From NCBI GenBank assembly GCA_012932865.1, contig SAXG01000019.1:682001-746000 (forward strand): a stretch of DNA of 64,000 nucleotides, read 5' to 3'. The stretch comes from Amylostereum areolatum (lineage: Eukaryota > Basidiomycota > Agaricomycetes > Russulales > Stereaceae). Of this stretch, positions 28,489 through 39,897 are shown one piece after another. A program made the position numbers and the translations under genes. The notes under the pieces were generated by a model. That model saw nothing but the letters and a program-made list of their open reading frames with translations. It was not told the origin of the DNA and searched no databases. Numbering within the stretch: the first letter of the stretch is position 1; each line of letters starts with the position of its first letter.

Positions 28489-29131
28489 GTTGGAACACTG
28501 ATGGGGGAGAATAGTCTTTGTAAAGCGACACGACTGAAGGACTACATCTGTATTGAATAGTTACTTATATTCTCTTATGTATTTAGTAGAGGTCTATGAA
28601 CAGTAATCGGGTGGGGTTAGAATAGCGATTTTGTATGCCGTCAAGTAGTATTTTTACACTTCTCAATTCTTCAGCTACAGTTGTCAATGTACAAAAATTG
28701 TAAGTTTGGGACAATCTTCAGCTTGGCAGTCAGACTTGTAAGTGAATCTTTGTGTAGCAATTTAGAGTTATACCCAGATCTGCAGGCTTTCAATATTGCT
28801 ATAAGGTAGGTTGTAAGCACATCCATCCTATGTCATGTGCTTGTGACTGTGTGTGTCATCTGGATGACAAATGATGACAAGTTCTCGATGAGTTCTTGAG
28901 CCTCCGAGGATGAGCAAAAAAAGCGATTGGAAGTAGGATTTTGTACGGTAGTGTACAGTAGTAGTGTTGTTCTACAGTATATGCTCAAAATAGACTGAAA
29001 GGTTTGAGGTCAGCTTCGAGGAAGCCATCACATTCACAGAATCTGCAAAGTAAGCATCACAAAATGGTGGCAATAATGGAGTGCCAGATTTTGAGAGGGC
29101 ACAAATTCTCAAACTGGCATAGAAATCAGAT
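28489..29131. other. no supported gene
   Basis: AT-richer non-coding sequence follows the unknown gene; no ORF or repeat is recognised. Confidence 0.45.
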
Positions 29132-29638
29132 TGTTATGGAGTTGTGATGTCGTGAGGTATTTTGGACTTGGAGTGCAGCCTGGAGGATGCTGCATCAGCG
29201 GTGACCTCTGCTACTCGCTCAAGTGTCCACCTCCGCCCAATGAGCGTGGCTATCTCTATTCTCTCCGCCCTGACGTTAGGGACGTCCACCAGCGTACCCG
29301 TTTTATACAATGTGGACAGAGCAGAGCTGCAGCACACAATGGGGATAGAGCAGAGCTACAGCAGAGTTGCAGACACGAGTAACATGGCCGGAGTGTTGAG
29401 CAGGCTATCTGCGAGCTGGCATGCTCTGCAGTACTCACCTGTGGGGGGTTTGCTTAAGAGGGCTTAGCAGTAGAGTGAGCAAAGGAGTCGAAAGACTTGA
29501 TATTCGGGGGCAACATCTGTCGGCCGTATATACATGTAAATTGCTATATCATGTGATTACGTTACCGGTTATCATAAGAGCCGTAAGTACCGGAGTTAGC
29601 CAGAATGCTGCACGTAAGCGCTGCATGTGATTCCAACA
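29132..29638 (-). repeat. probable Copia-2 3' LTR
   Basis: The right boundary is well defined. The minus strand reads GCGAGGGGGAG (polypurine tract) then TGTTGGAATCAC at 29638. The left boundary is inferred from a TGTTATGGA at 29132. A TATATACGG lies inside at about 29528. The other copy is missing, so the length of 507 bp is uncertain. Confidence 0.5.
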
Positions 29639-29816
29639 CTCCCCCTCGCTTAGCAGCACGGTAAAGTGCGCTTGAGCATACTAGGAATCAGTTGAGTAAA
29701 ACTCAAGACCGAGTAAGGAGCGAAACTTTTCAAACTTGATGTGTCCTAGGTTCTTTGTGAATAGGTCTGCTATTGAAAAAACAGAGGGACCTTCAGTCAT
29801 AAAGTAAAACATAAAG

Positions 29817-29890
29817 TGGACTGGCCGGAGATTGAACCCAGGACCTCCCATATTCTAGAAGGGTGCTCTAACCAACTGAGCTATCTGTCC
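29817..29890 (-). tRNA. tRNA-like gene, anticodon-position AGA, inside Copia-2 3' region
   Basis: The 74 nt fit the cloverleaf exactly. The 7-bp acceptor has two mismatches (GGACAGA with CCAGTCC). The D arm GCTC/GAGC is followed by an anticodon arm CCCTT/ATGGG with one mismatch and loop CTAGAAT. The variable loop is 5 nt and the T arm CTGGG/TCCGG has loop TTCAATC. A- and B-box-like promoter sequences are present, and T runs follow downstream on the minus strand. The anticodon position reads AGA (Ser codons), but the long variable arm of tRNA-Ser is missing, so the decoding identity is doubtful. It may be a pseudo-tRNA or a tRNA-derived SINE head. No CCA is encoded. Confidence 0.65.
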
Positions 29891-29927
29891 GATAGTGGGA
29901 ACAGGTTGGCAGTTGATATAGAGGATA

Positions 29928-30350
29928 TCACCGAGCTCTGATTGTGTGCAACAGGCCAGGGCTTAGCCTTATTTCAACATCTACAGAATTATCCTCTCCT
30001 AGAATGTAGAAGAGTTTATTCGTTCCGCGCTCGACAACTTCATGAATATAGTGATAGTGAATGTCAATGTGCTTGGTGCGGATTTGAGCCCATAAATATT
30101 GAGCCTTGATTGTCTCCAGCAACCGGAATTGCTTCGAGATCAAATCCTATCTTTTTTAAAAGAGTGTGAACCCAGACTACTTGGCGGCTGCAATCACTGA
30201 GCGCTATGTATTCTGCATCAGTTGATGACAAAGCAACAGATTTCTGTTCATGTGATCTCCATGAGATAATTCTGTTAGCCAGTTTCAAGAAGAAACCAGC
30301 TTGGGAATGTCTATAGGTTTTGTCAGAACCATGGTCACTGTCGGTGTAAG
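29928..30350 (-). pseudogene. pol: Copia-2 RNase H part
   Basis: Past the solo LTR the frame resumes at TDSDHGSDKTYRHSQAGF, then KLANRIISWRSHEQKSVALS, STDAEYIALSDCSRQVVWVH and GDNQGSIF. After a frameshift near 30080-30060 it reads TKHIDIHYHYIHE and ends at 29928. These are the conserved copia RNase H motifs. Confidence 0.88.
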
Positions 30351-30811
30351 CCGACTGTTGAAGTCGCAGTTGAAGGGGCTAGCCAACTAGCTAGGGACGC
30401 TCAGAACTGACACAAACTGTGGATTACTGCAGCATAGAAAGAGTGACTAAGAAACAAGACAGAAACGAGCAAAGGGCATACCTGCAGCACAGAATGAGCG
30501 ACTGAGGAGGAGCAGACACGTGGGGCTGCAGGTAGAGGCCATGGAGCGTGGGAGGAAACTCGGAATAAGCCGAGAATTGACCTAAAGCGGTAACTAACTC
30601 GAAACTGAAGCTAGAGAAGCTAACTCAGGCTGAACTACAGTAAGTACAGTACAATAGCGAACAGTGGATGAAGTGGAGAGGGCATGTGAGGGTATAGACG
30701 CGGAATGAGGCAATAATAGGGTGAATGGAGCGGGATAGAAGCGAATAGAAGGGAGATAGAACGGAATAAAGGCGTAGAAATCAGACATAAAGGAATATCT
30801 TCAACACCGAC
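30351..30811 (-). mobile_element. solo LTR of the Copia-1 family, TSD CCGAC
   Basis: The inverted 451-bp copy (30356-30806) of the Copia-1 LTR is flanked by CCGAC on both sides (30351-30355 and 30807-30811). It interrupts the Copia-2 RT/RNase H junction. Confidence 0.96.
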
Positions 30812-31731
30812 ACCCCTTTGTCTGAACCACCATCATAGACTAGCACAGAGCGCTTAGTGCCAATCAGGTATCGGCAAATGTACAGAGCCTTGTCTAAGTG
30901 CTCTTTGGAGGGATTTGAAGCAAACTTTGCAAGTTTGGTAATGGCAAAGAAAAGGTCAGGACGAGTCCCAAGCATTATGTAAAGCAGAAAGCCAATTACA
31001 CTCTGATATCTGCTACAAAGAGCAGGGTCTGGCTCCAAAGTGTTAGGCTTCGGTATGTAGCCTGCAGGAAGCAGAGTTGGCATGGCTTTGGCATTTTGCA
31101 TACCGCAGCACTCAAGGACCTTGTCAAGGTAGGCACATTGATCAATTAAGATCTTGCTGCCTTTTCGCTCGATGCACATCCGCAAGAATTCTTTGGCATC
31201 GCCAAGATCTCTGCATTCCCATCTTGCCATAAAGGCATCCTTTAGCCATTTGACTAGTTTCCAACTTGGACCAGCAAATATGGCATCATCAATGTATATG
31301 ACAACAAGGGCAAAGCCGCCTTTATCATCACGATAGACAAATATGCCGGCATCTGAATAGATCCATTTGAAACCCAGTTCTGCCATAGACTTATCCAGTG
31401 TGTGCCACCAGGCGACAGCAGCTTGTTTTAGTCCATATAAGGCACGGAGTAGGCGAAGGACTTTCTTTTCTTGCCCAGGAATTTTAAACCCTTCAGGTTG
31501 TTCTATATAGATCTCTTCATCTAGCTTGCCATAAAGAAAGGCGCTTCTGATGTCAAGACCAGATAGGTGCCATCCCTTCAGAGCGGCGAGTGCAAAGATC
31601 ATACGAACTGACTCAAAGTGCACTACTGGGAAGAAGATGGCGTCGAAGTCTGAACCTTCAACTTGTGAAAACCCTTTTGTGACTAAACACACTTTCTTTT
31701 GACTGTCTGTTTTGACGTCGAAGACCCATCG
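30812..31731 (-). pseudogene. pol: Copia-2 reverse transcriptase
   Basis: From 31726 down the frame reads RWVFDVKTDSQKKVCLVTKG, FPVVHFESVRMIFALAALKG, DIRSAFLYGKLDEEIYIEQP, ALYGLKQAAVAW and the active-site box YIDD. It continues to TRPDLFFAITKLAKF and the LTR insertion point. The N-terminal end continues on the other side of Gypsy-C at 39898-40010. Confidence 0.9.
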
Positions 31732-32188
31732 TGTCAGCAACGACTAGTGCGACAGCACCAAGTTACGACAAAGCTGAACAGAAGGCAAGAAGGACAGAGG
31801 GAGCCGATCAGACACGGCGACAGACTAGGGAAAGCAAGCAAAGTTGGTAGAATTGACTAGCTTAAGATAAGGAATATGTACAGCAAGAGCGAGTCTTATA
31901 TACACAAGAGGAGGGAGACTTAGGTAAGCAACTAATACACAGTGATCAGTAAGCAGACCTAGTATAAATAAGCAGTCATATGTAACAGAGCACAGCATGA
32001 GTCAGTATCGTACAGCATGAGTTAAGGGAACGGAGTCAGACCCGGGCCAATATGAGTTACATGGGTCCGGGCGGGATATAGATGAACCGGGTCCAGGCCG
32101 AAGTGGAGCTAGACCGGTGATAAGTCAATAAGTCCTAAAGCGTGTAACCGATGTAAAGTAAAAAGAAAATTATAGACCATTTATGACA
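31732..32188 (-). repeat. Gypsy-C 3' LTR
   Basis: 457 bp, from TGTCAGCAA to TTTATGACA. At the segment that pairs with the PBS in the other LTR it reads AGCTTAAGATA (31859-31869) instead of AGCTCGAGATA, which is two transitions at one CpG. Confidence 0.95.
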
Positions 32189-35100
32189 TCACCCCTTCCT
32201 TAGATTTGATGTCCTCGTCCTAATCAGATCCAGCTTCTTCCTCTGATAGGAGTTCCCAATGATTAAGGCGTGCAGGTTTCGGGCACCTGGATGTTCACGG
32301 TGGAAGTTGTCGATATGTTTCTTGGCATTCTAGAGATTAGCGAGAGGCTCCCAAGTATTGTCATTGTCTGGGTAGCCTTTCCATTTGACGAGGTACTTGA
32401 AGTCGTGACCCACCTTCTTGGAGTCTATAATCTTTTCGACCTCATAGACTTCCTCTCCTTGGACCAGCTCTAGGGGTGGAGGTGTAGGTGCTTTCTGGTT
32501 GTCAAAGGTGGGGCCGTTGTGTGGAGATAGGAGGGACTCATTGAAGACCGGATGTTTTCATGACCAGGATGCAGGGAGGCAAAGCTTGTAGGCCGATGCT
32601 CCGACTTTTTCCAGGATTTTGAAAGGACCGAAGCGCTTGTCATCTAGCTTTTGCATAGGACATGCCATTTTGATTACAGTTTGGCCATCTCTAGTCTTGG
32701 CTTCTAGCCAGACGAAGTCGCCAATTTTATAATCTATTGGTTCGTCCTTCTTGCGATCGTAAAAGCACTTTTGATCGTCCTGTGCTGCTTTTAGCGTAGA
32801 GCGGGCTTCCTCGTAGATGTCTCGCAAGCGTTGTGCAAACTCGTTCGCCGATGGGTTGTCTGTCTCGCGTCGAGGGTTTGTCCCTAGGTAGAGTTCCCGA
32901 CCATAGTTGGCAAAGTTGGGAGACATTCCAATCGAACTATGGACCATGTTGTTGAGCGCAGTCATGGCAAGTGGGAGGTAACGTGTCCAATCATCCTGTC
33001 GTTGATTGATGAAGATGCGAAGGTAGTATTCCATGGTCATGTTGGAGCGCTCAGTCTGTCTGTCCGTCCGAGGGTGGTACGCCGTAGATGGATTCCCTTC
33101 AATGCCTAGCAGTTGGAACAATGCCGTGGTGAACTTGGAGACAAAGACGCTGCCGCGGTCACTGACAATCTTTCTAGGAATTCCATGATGGGGGACTACT
33201 TCTCGTAGGTACTCGAAGGCAAGCTCGTCTTCCGTTAGGTCTTTGGTCATGGCCCAGAATACAACCTGCTTGGTACCCATGCAGTTCACATTGCAGATGG
33301 CGTCTTTTCCATCCGAGACCGGGAGTGGCATGACGAAGTCAATGGATACGTGCTCCCAAGGTGCTTGTGGCGGGTCATGTGGGTGGAGTGGAGCGGCAAT
33401 ACGATCATGTCTAATCTTGGTACGTTGGCAGGTCTCACATCCTTCGACATATTTCCGGACGTCATCTCTAATGGCAGGCCACCAGTAGTTGCGCGTGATG
33501 AGCTCGTGGGTCTTGTATCGTCCTGGATGACCGACAAGCGGGCCGTCATGATGAGCCTGGATGATGTCTGTACGGAGTCCTTTGTCTCTTGGGACATAGA
33601 GTCTGTGTTGCCAGGTGACCATTCCATCTGCATATTCCAGCCATCCCTTTACTTTGAGTGCTAAGGCGCGTTCTACTGCATGGTCTCGGAGTAAGGTAGC
33701 CTCCTGAATCCGCTCAATGAAGGCATTGTCAGGTCCGTTGGTTACGATTCCTGCATGGTTGAGGGCGCGAAAGAGTTCTGGTTTCAGGAGGACGATGTTT
33801 TCATTGTCTTTCTCCCCCTTCTCAGGGCCCGCTAGTCGGGAAATAGCATCGGGTTTACCCATTGTTTTGCCAGGCTTGTGGAGTAGCATACAATGATACT
33901 CTTGTAGCTCCGTTAACCACCGTGCTTGTCTCCGATTTAGCTTCTGCGCCTTGCGGAAGTACGTGAGATTGCGATGATCCGACCAGATTTCAAACTCCTG
34001 TCGTGCCCCCATGAGGTATTGTCTCCATTCCTCTAGCGCTGTCATGATAGCCAGTAATTCCTTGTCATAAATCTCATAGTTCCTCTCAGCTTCGCTGAGG
34101 GACTTTGAGAGGAAGGCAACCGGGTGCCATTTGCCATTGTCCTGTTGTTGCGAAAGTACCGTGCCCGTGGCATAGTCAGAGGAGTCCGCTTCGACACGGA
34201 ACTGTCCCTCATCTGTAGGGATTGCTAGAACCGGCTGCGATGTTATACGTCACTTGAGTTCCTCGAATGCCTCCTGCTGCGGGGTGTCCCAGACCCATTC
34301 TGCCTTCCCTGTGAGCTTAGTCATTGGGTGAGCGATGCCACTGAAGTCCTTGATAAAGCGATGGTAGAAGTTGCAAAAGCCCAAAAACAATTGAAGTTGT
34401 TTCTTCGTTTTGGGGGCTGGCCAATTGGTGATTGCTGCAACCTTTGCTGGATCCATGCGAACCCTTCCTCCGCCGACAATCATGCCCAGGTATTCAATTT
34501 CTGCCTTCTCAAACTCACACTTTTCTGGCTTCAGATAGAGTTTGTTTTCTCGCAGGATCCGAAGGACCTTCTTGACTATCCGACGATGTTCTTCTAGCAT
34601 ATGCGTGAAGATGAGGATGTCGTCCAAATAGACGACCACGACTCCTTGGTGGATCAAGTCTTTGAACAGGTCATTCATCATGGCTTGGAACGTAGATGGG
34701 GAGTTGGTGAGTCCGAAGAACATGACTGTAGGCTCGTAGAGACCTTTGTTTGTGCGGAACACAGATTTCCATTTGTCCCCTTCTTTAATCCGAACATTGT
34801 TGTACCCCCATCGGACATCGAGCTTGGTAAAGTGCCGTGCTCCCTTGAGCTTATCAACCAACTCTTGGATGAGTGGGAGCGGGTAACGGTTCTTTATTGT
34901 CATCTCATTGAGCTTTCAATAGTCTTGCACAGGGCGTAACGAGCCGTCTTTTTTCTTGATGAAGAAGAATGGGGAGGCCATGGGTGATTTGGACGGTTGG
35001 ATCCGGCCAGATCTCAGGTTCTCTTCCAAAAAGGCGTCCAGTTGCTTCTGCTTGTCCAATGTGAGGGGGTAAACTTTGCAATCGACCGGTTTGAAGTTAG

Positions 35101-36355
35101 GAGTGAGTTCAATGGCGTGGTCCCATGGGCGTCGCTCAGGAAGCTTTTCGAAGTCGTCTTTGTCAAAGATGTCTTTGAATTCATGGTACACCGTTGGGAC
35201 CCGCTCCGAGAAGGTCTGTTCCTTTTTCTTAGCGTGCTCCTCAATTGCAATGTCTGATGCATGGGTCCGGATGTGGTAGGTTGTCTTGTAACCGTCCCAG
35301 TCGAAAGTGAACATCTGCTCGTCCTTTTCCATGTGGACTGCCTCTTCCTCCTCTTCTTCGTCATCATCAATATTGAGAAGGGGAGGGGGACGAGAGCAGC
35401 TTGTAGGGCATCGGTCGAATTCAATTGATCCCGATTTCCAGTCGATGCGAGGATTGTGCTTTTTCAGCCACTCATGTCCGATGAAGAGGTCTGTATCTCC
35501 TAGATTGGAGACTGCGAGGTCGATGTTTTCTTCATGGTCTTGAATGATTAGATGAAGCGTGACATATTCTGTGATGGGACCTCCCGCGTTGAGCGTGCCA
35601 TCTGCATTTTGTACTGAGATTGGGCGAGCAGTCCGTCGCATGGGGATGAGGTTTTCCTGCACAAACTTCGTGTTGATACACGAGCCAGTGCAACCACTGT
35701 CCAGGAGTGTGAGAGCTTTGACAATGCACTTGGAATCTACCACAAGTTGTGTGGGAATGACCCTTTGTTCCTTAGCGCTCGAGGAGCGTATGAACTGTAT
35801 AGGAGTGGCGAGCTCTAGTAGAGCTTGGCATGCTAATTCATCTTCCATGCCAGTTATCTCCTCGATGGCTTCATAAGTAGCCTTGTCCCGGCGTTGATGG
35901 TGTGTCCAGATGCGAAGGATTGCAATCACACTTTTGGATTTGTCTTCCCTTAAGCGACGAAGTATCCATTGAGCTGTTCCAGGTGCCATATAATATGATT
36001 TGCGTGCCGTGCCCCTTCCATTGCATGGCGTTGTCCCTGAATTCACAGGGTCCATGACCAAAACCGAGTCCGTATCCATAACCGTATCCAAAACTGAAAC
36101 TGAAACTGATGCCATATCCAAAGCCGAAGGCTCACAAATCGAAGCCTGAGTATCTAAAATAACAACGGGACGTGTGCCCGTACCGATAGAGTCCGTAAGA
36201 GAAGTCATAATGGGGATATCCCCCGTAGTAGTACAGTCCAAATCAACAATGCGCATATGCAAACGAGAACCAGGCCACCGAGGCACAACAAAACCAGACG
36301 AGCGAGAAACAGAACCTTGGGCTTCAGATGCCGTATACATCGTCAGCCCTCTCAA
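32189..36355 (-). pseudogene. pol: Gypsy-C pol
   Basis: The frame runs from the frameshift at 36355 to the LTR. Protease LLDSGCTGSCINTKFV lies near 35650-35700. RT has FFIKKKDGSLRPVQDY (34920-34970) and YLDD (about 34620). RNase H (DSSDYATGTVLSQQ), the H2C2 site (CETCQRTKI near 33420) and the DDE core (SDRGSVFVSKF, RTDRQTERSN) follow. The chromodomain at 32300-32400 includes FKYLVKWKGYPDNDNTWEPL. In-frame stops are TGA at about 34916, 34250 and 32558, each at an expected Arg codon (CGA), and a TAG near 32330. No frameshift was noticed in pol. Confidence 0.9.
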
Positions 36356-36361
36356 AAACCC
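36355..36361 (-). promoter_or_regulatory. -1 frameshift site G GGT TTT, Gypsy-C
   Basis: Gag codons read AAG GGT TTT TGA, and pol enters at TTG in the -1 frame. It has the same heptamer-plus-stop arrangement as Gypsy-A. Confidence 0.75.
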
Positions 36362-36827
36362 TTCTTCTTCTCTTCCACCTTCGGCGGAGCTTGAAGCGCG
36401 TCCATCACGCTTTTCCGATCTTCGGCCGACAGGCTCCTAGCCCAAGCGGTGGGCGTCTTGAACGTCTGTGCTCGAGCCTCCCGCTTTGGTGGTTCCGTAT
36501 ACCGGTCCCTCCCCCACATGTCTCGGATGTTCTTTACGTCCACCCTGCAGTCCTGCACCTGGTGGCCATTCTGTCCACAGCGGAAGCATCGGCCCTTAAT
36601 GTCGACACAGTTGACGTCCATCGGCTGTCCTTTGCCACCGTGCACCGTGCCGGTTCCGTCGCGGCGCCATGGGACCTGTCCCCCTTGTTGCCCATTGGAT
36701 GATCCTTGTCCTTTGGGTTTTTGGTTCTGCACGGGTCCACTGCGCTGGGTCTTAAGGTCCTCCCGCTCCTGTTGCAGACCGTCGATCAGGATGATGCGCT
36801 CTTTGAGGTCCTCATATTTCTGAGGGA

Positions 36828-37486
36828 CATGACCGTAGAGCTCTTCACGAGTGGCTATACTCGTGAGTACCTGTATGAGTACCTGTAAGGCACATCCGTG
36901 GGTATTGCCATCCACGGATACGAGTACTCGTGTGCCTGATACTCGTGAGAGTACAGGTATGACTTTTGAGCTCACAGGTTACCTGTGCAAGTACCTGTCA
37001 AATACCTGTCAGCTACTTTGGCAGTATAATTACAGATAATAGCTGTTGGATTGATATAAGCATTCTCTCTTGCAGATCCTTATGTACTGTTGCTTCTATT
37101 GTGGCCCCTTTCTCATCTATTTCCTCTCCTCCTCTCACATATATAGCTGAAAGCCTTGTGTGGTATGCTGTATCATACTCTGATACATGTTTACCTGTAC
37201 TTAAATGTTACTAGCAGTATCCTTGCCTTGAAGATGGAGTGTCAATATGCCTAACAGAGCTTCCAAGATGAGTCTAAGAAGGCCACTACTGCTGCTTGTA
37301 TCATATTTTCTAGGAACAACAGGTACTTGTCATACCTGTGTATCCGCGAGTGGGAGTATCCGTGCCACAGGTACCTGTGTGCCTGATACTCGTGAGAGTG
37401 GGAGTATAAGATCTGGAGCCACAGGTACCTGTCTCAAGGTTGCAGGTACCTGTAAGAGTGCACTCGTGAAGAGCTCTACATGACCG
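36828..37486 (+). mobile_element. hAT-like MITE, 643 bp, TSD CATGACCG
   Basis: The element spans 36836-37478 with perfect 18-bp terminal inverted repeats TAGAGCTCTTCACGAGTG. It is flanked by the 8-bp duplication CATGACCG (36828-36835 and 37479-37486). An 8-bp duplication and TAGAG ends fit the hAT superfamily. It has no transposase. Both subterminal regions are filled with ACCTGT / ACAGGT motifs, often as GAGTACCTGT, which are plausible transposase-binding repeats. It sits in the gag of Gypsy-C. Confidence 0.92.
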
Positions 37487-38251
37487 CTGTCGTAGATGGA
37501 GTCGATGGTCCGGTAGTAGATGTTGTGCTTGAGCAGCTGCATGAGGTAGATAGGGTCCTGCGCCATGGAGTATCCTGCCTTCCTTGCTAGTTGCTCGAAC
37601 TTGGCAAAGTATTCATGGGCAGTGGTACCCTTCGTCTGTTTGAACCCGTCCAGTTCGACTGCGGCACGGTGCTGCTCATTGATGTTGGTGAAGGTGCCGT
37701 TGAGTGCCTTGTGGAAGTCCACCCAGGCGACCATGGCTCCATTGGCTAGGTGTGCATCTTTGTACTCGGCCTTCCAGGTGCGTGCTGCCTCCCCCGTCAT
37801 GTAGGTGAGGATGAAGAGGACTTTGTCCTTGTCCGTCACAAGGTCATCCTCAGCAGCTCGCATGTATTCCTCGCATCCAGTCATTGAAGTCCTCTCGTTT
37901 CCCAGAGAAGCCTTCAGGAGTTTTCGCATGGACCTTCTTTTGAGGGGGTCTGGCGGCGGCGGCGGCTGGGGCGCTAACAGTGACTGCAGGGGGGTTGACG
38001 GTAATAGGGGAGGCAGTGACGTTGACGGTGGGGGGTGGGAGGTTGAGGGCGGCAACAAGCACAGCAGAGATGGCGACCCATTGGCCATTTACTTCCATGA
38101 GCCATGCATTGTCGGTGCCGTTATTTATGTGTTGGATGGGAGAGCCAGTTTGGCCGATGACGATGTTCCATGTTCTACCAATTTTGGTGCAGTTGGCGAG
38201 TTCAGTGGGGAGAGGGGGTTGGGGGTCGGTGCGGACCCACTGGGCAGCCAT

Positions 38252-39440
38252 GATTGGTTCGTCGAGGTCGGAGAAGTCTTCGTTGGTGACAGGTGGTAGG
38301 GCGGAGGCGGCGATGAGGTCGAAGTCGCCTTCAGTGAGGTCGTCTTGGCTTTCGTTGGCGAAGTACCAACTGATGCCACTTGTTTGGGTTGCTACAAAGG
38401 CGACTTCGACAGTGGTGTCTCCGAGTTGGACAAAGAAGTCGTTTCCTTGTTCAGTGAAGCCTAGAGGGAGGGGATATATGTAGCAGTTTTCATCCTCGAC
38501 ATCGGTGTCGGAGTCAGAACTGGAGTCAGAGCCGTTGAGTCTGAATGAGGGAATTGTTTATAAGTGGGTGAGGTTGATGACCTCTGGCTGGGTGAGGTTG
38601 ATGACCTCTGGCTGGGTGAGGTCGATGACCTCTGGCTCTGGTGTGGGGCTGGGGGTGTTGCCTGGTGTAAGGAGGCGGTGGGTGTGTCGAGTGTCCACTG
38701 GTATTTTCTCGTTGGGCGCGTAGAAGGACTTTGGGGGTTGCTCGAGTTTGTAGTGGTAGGTGACGTATGGGCAGAAGTGGACGTAGCGGTTTCCGGTTTC
38801 TTGTTCTCTTATTTTGAGATGATAGAAATAGACGTCTATGATGGAGTCTTCGAGGGCGACCTTCCAATTGTGCCAGGCCCAAGGGTCTTTAGACTCATTG
38901 ATGAGGGAGATGATAGTGTCGTCGCTGATGGGGATGAATTCTTGTACTTGCGAGCGCCAATCTTCCATGCACGAGCCCCCAGCCGAAATGGTTACTCTGT
39001 GCGGCAAGGGAAGATTTTGTCGAGGGAAGGTAGTTCTGTTACGAAATCACAAGACGGTCTGCCTCAGTCTTCTCGACCTGTTGGCTGTCTCTTCGTCTAG
39101 GGGACACGAGCCCAAAGACTTTCTAAACCGCTTTTCTTTCGCCGCTTTTACTCGTTTCTTACACCAAAGGTGCACCTTCTACTGTCACCTCTGAGCTTTC
39201 AACTCCTGGTATTAGAGAGTCTCGAGTAGGTATAACGTTTCGGGGGAAATGTCAAGCCAGCACTGGTATACGTGGACATAACCACAATGTCAGGGTAACG
39301 AGTCGCATACTCTGCGGGCAACGGTCTAGGGCGGCATAGGGGAAGAACAAGGTCAGTACCAGATGGGTACTACTACTACTACGCTACAGTATGTAGGGAC
39401 GGTCATAGGGTGGTGCAAGAGTAAACATATCTCGAGCTTA
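38252..39440 (-). other. Gypsy-C leader region upstream of gag
   Basis: The region between the 5' LTR and gag is about 1.2 kb and largely open on the minus strand. ORF 39007-38558 reads DSIIDVYFYHLKIREQETGN and has a repeated EVI(N/D)LTQP motif, encoded by 27-bp tandem units at about 38564-38640. A further stretch near 38300-38400 (SGISWYFANES, DLTEGDFD) resembles the pre-gag segment of Gypsy-D and E. It is probably an N-terminal extension of Gag. Confidence 0.55.
39428..39438 (-). promoter_or_regulatory. Gypsy-C primer-binding site, self-complementary to LTR
   Basis: Two nt past the LTR the minus strand reads AGCTCGAGATA. The 5' LTR carries its exact 11-nt complement TATCTCGAGCT (39578-39568), starting 33 nt after the start of TATATAA (39611-39605). 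Confidence 0.75.
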
Positions 39441-39897
39441 TGTCAGCAACAACTAGTGCGACAGCACCAAGTTACGACAAAGCTGACAGAGGAAGAGGAC
39501 GACAGAGGGGAGCCGATCAGACACGGTGACAGATGAGGGAAAGCAAGCAGAGTCGGTAGAATTGACTAGCTCGAGATAAGGAATATGTACAGTGAGAGCG
39601 AGCCTTATATACAAAAGAGGAGAGAGACTTAGGTAAGCAACCGATACACGGTGATCAGTAAGCAGACCTAGTATAAGTAAGCAGTCGTATGTAAAAGAGC
39701 ACAGCATGAGTCAGTATTGTACAGCATGAGTCAAAAGAAAGGAGTCAGACCCAGGCTGAGATGAGTCACATGGGTCCGGGCGGGATATAGATGAACCGGG
39801 TCCGGGCCGAAGTGGAGCTGGACCGGTGATAAGTCGATAAGTCCTAAAGCGTGTAACCGATGTAAAGTAAAAAGAAAATTATAGACCGTTCATGACA
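39441..39897 (-). repeat. Gypsy-C 5' LTR
   Basis: 457 bp. It holds TATATAAGG and the predicted RNA start. Confidence 0.95.

Larger units (their letters stand above)
36352..38251 (-). pseudogene. gag: Gypsy-C gag, split by a MITE
   Basis: The N-terminal part (38251-37870) includes FSGKREDFNDWMR. After a 1-nt frameshift near 37875 the frame continues CEEYMRAAEDDLVTDKDKVL, YMTGEAARTWK and YFAKFEQLARKAGY up to the MITE at 37486. Past the MITE (36835-36352) it resumes PQKYEDLKERIILIDGLQQE and has a complete zinc knuckle RCFRCGQNGHQVQDC. It ends EEKKKGF at TGA 36352-36354. Confidence 0.88.

Noticed and set aside
29132..29467. Short ORFs between 29131 and 29467 on both strands as genes.
   Set aside because: They lie inside the probable Copia-2 LTR and have no protein-like features.
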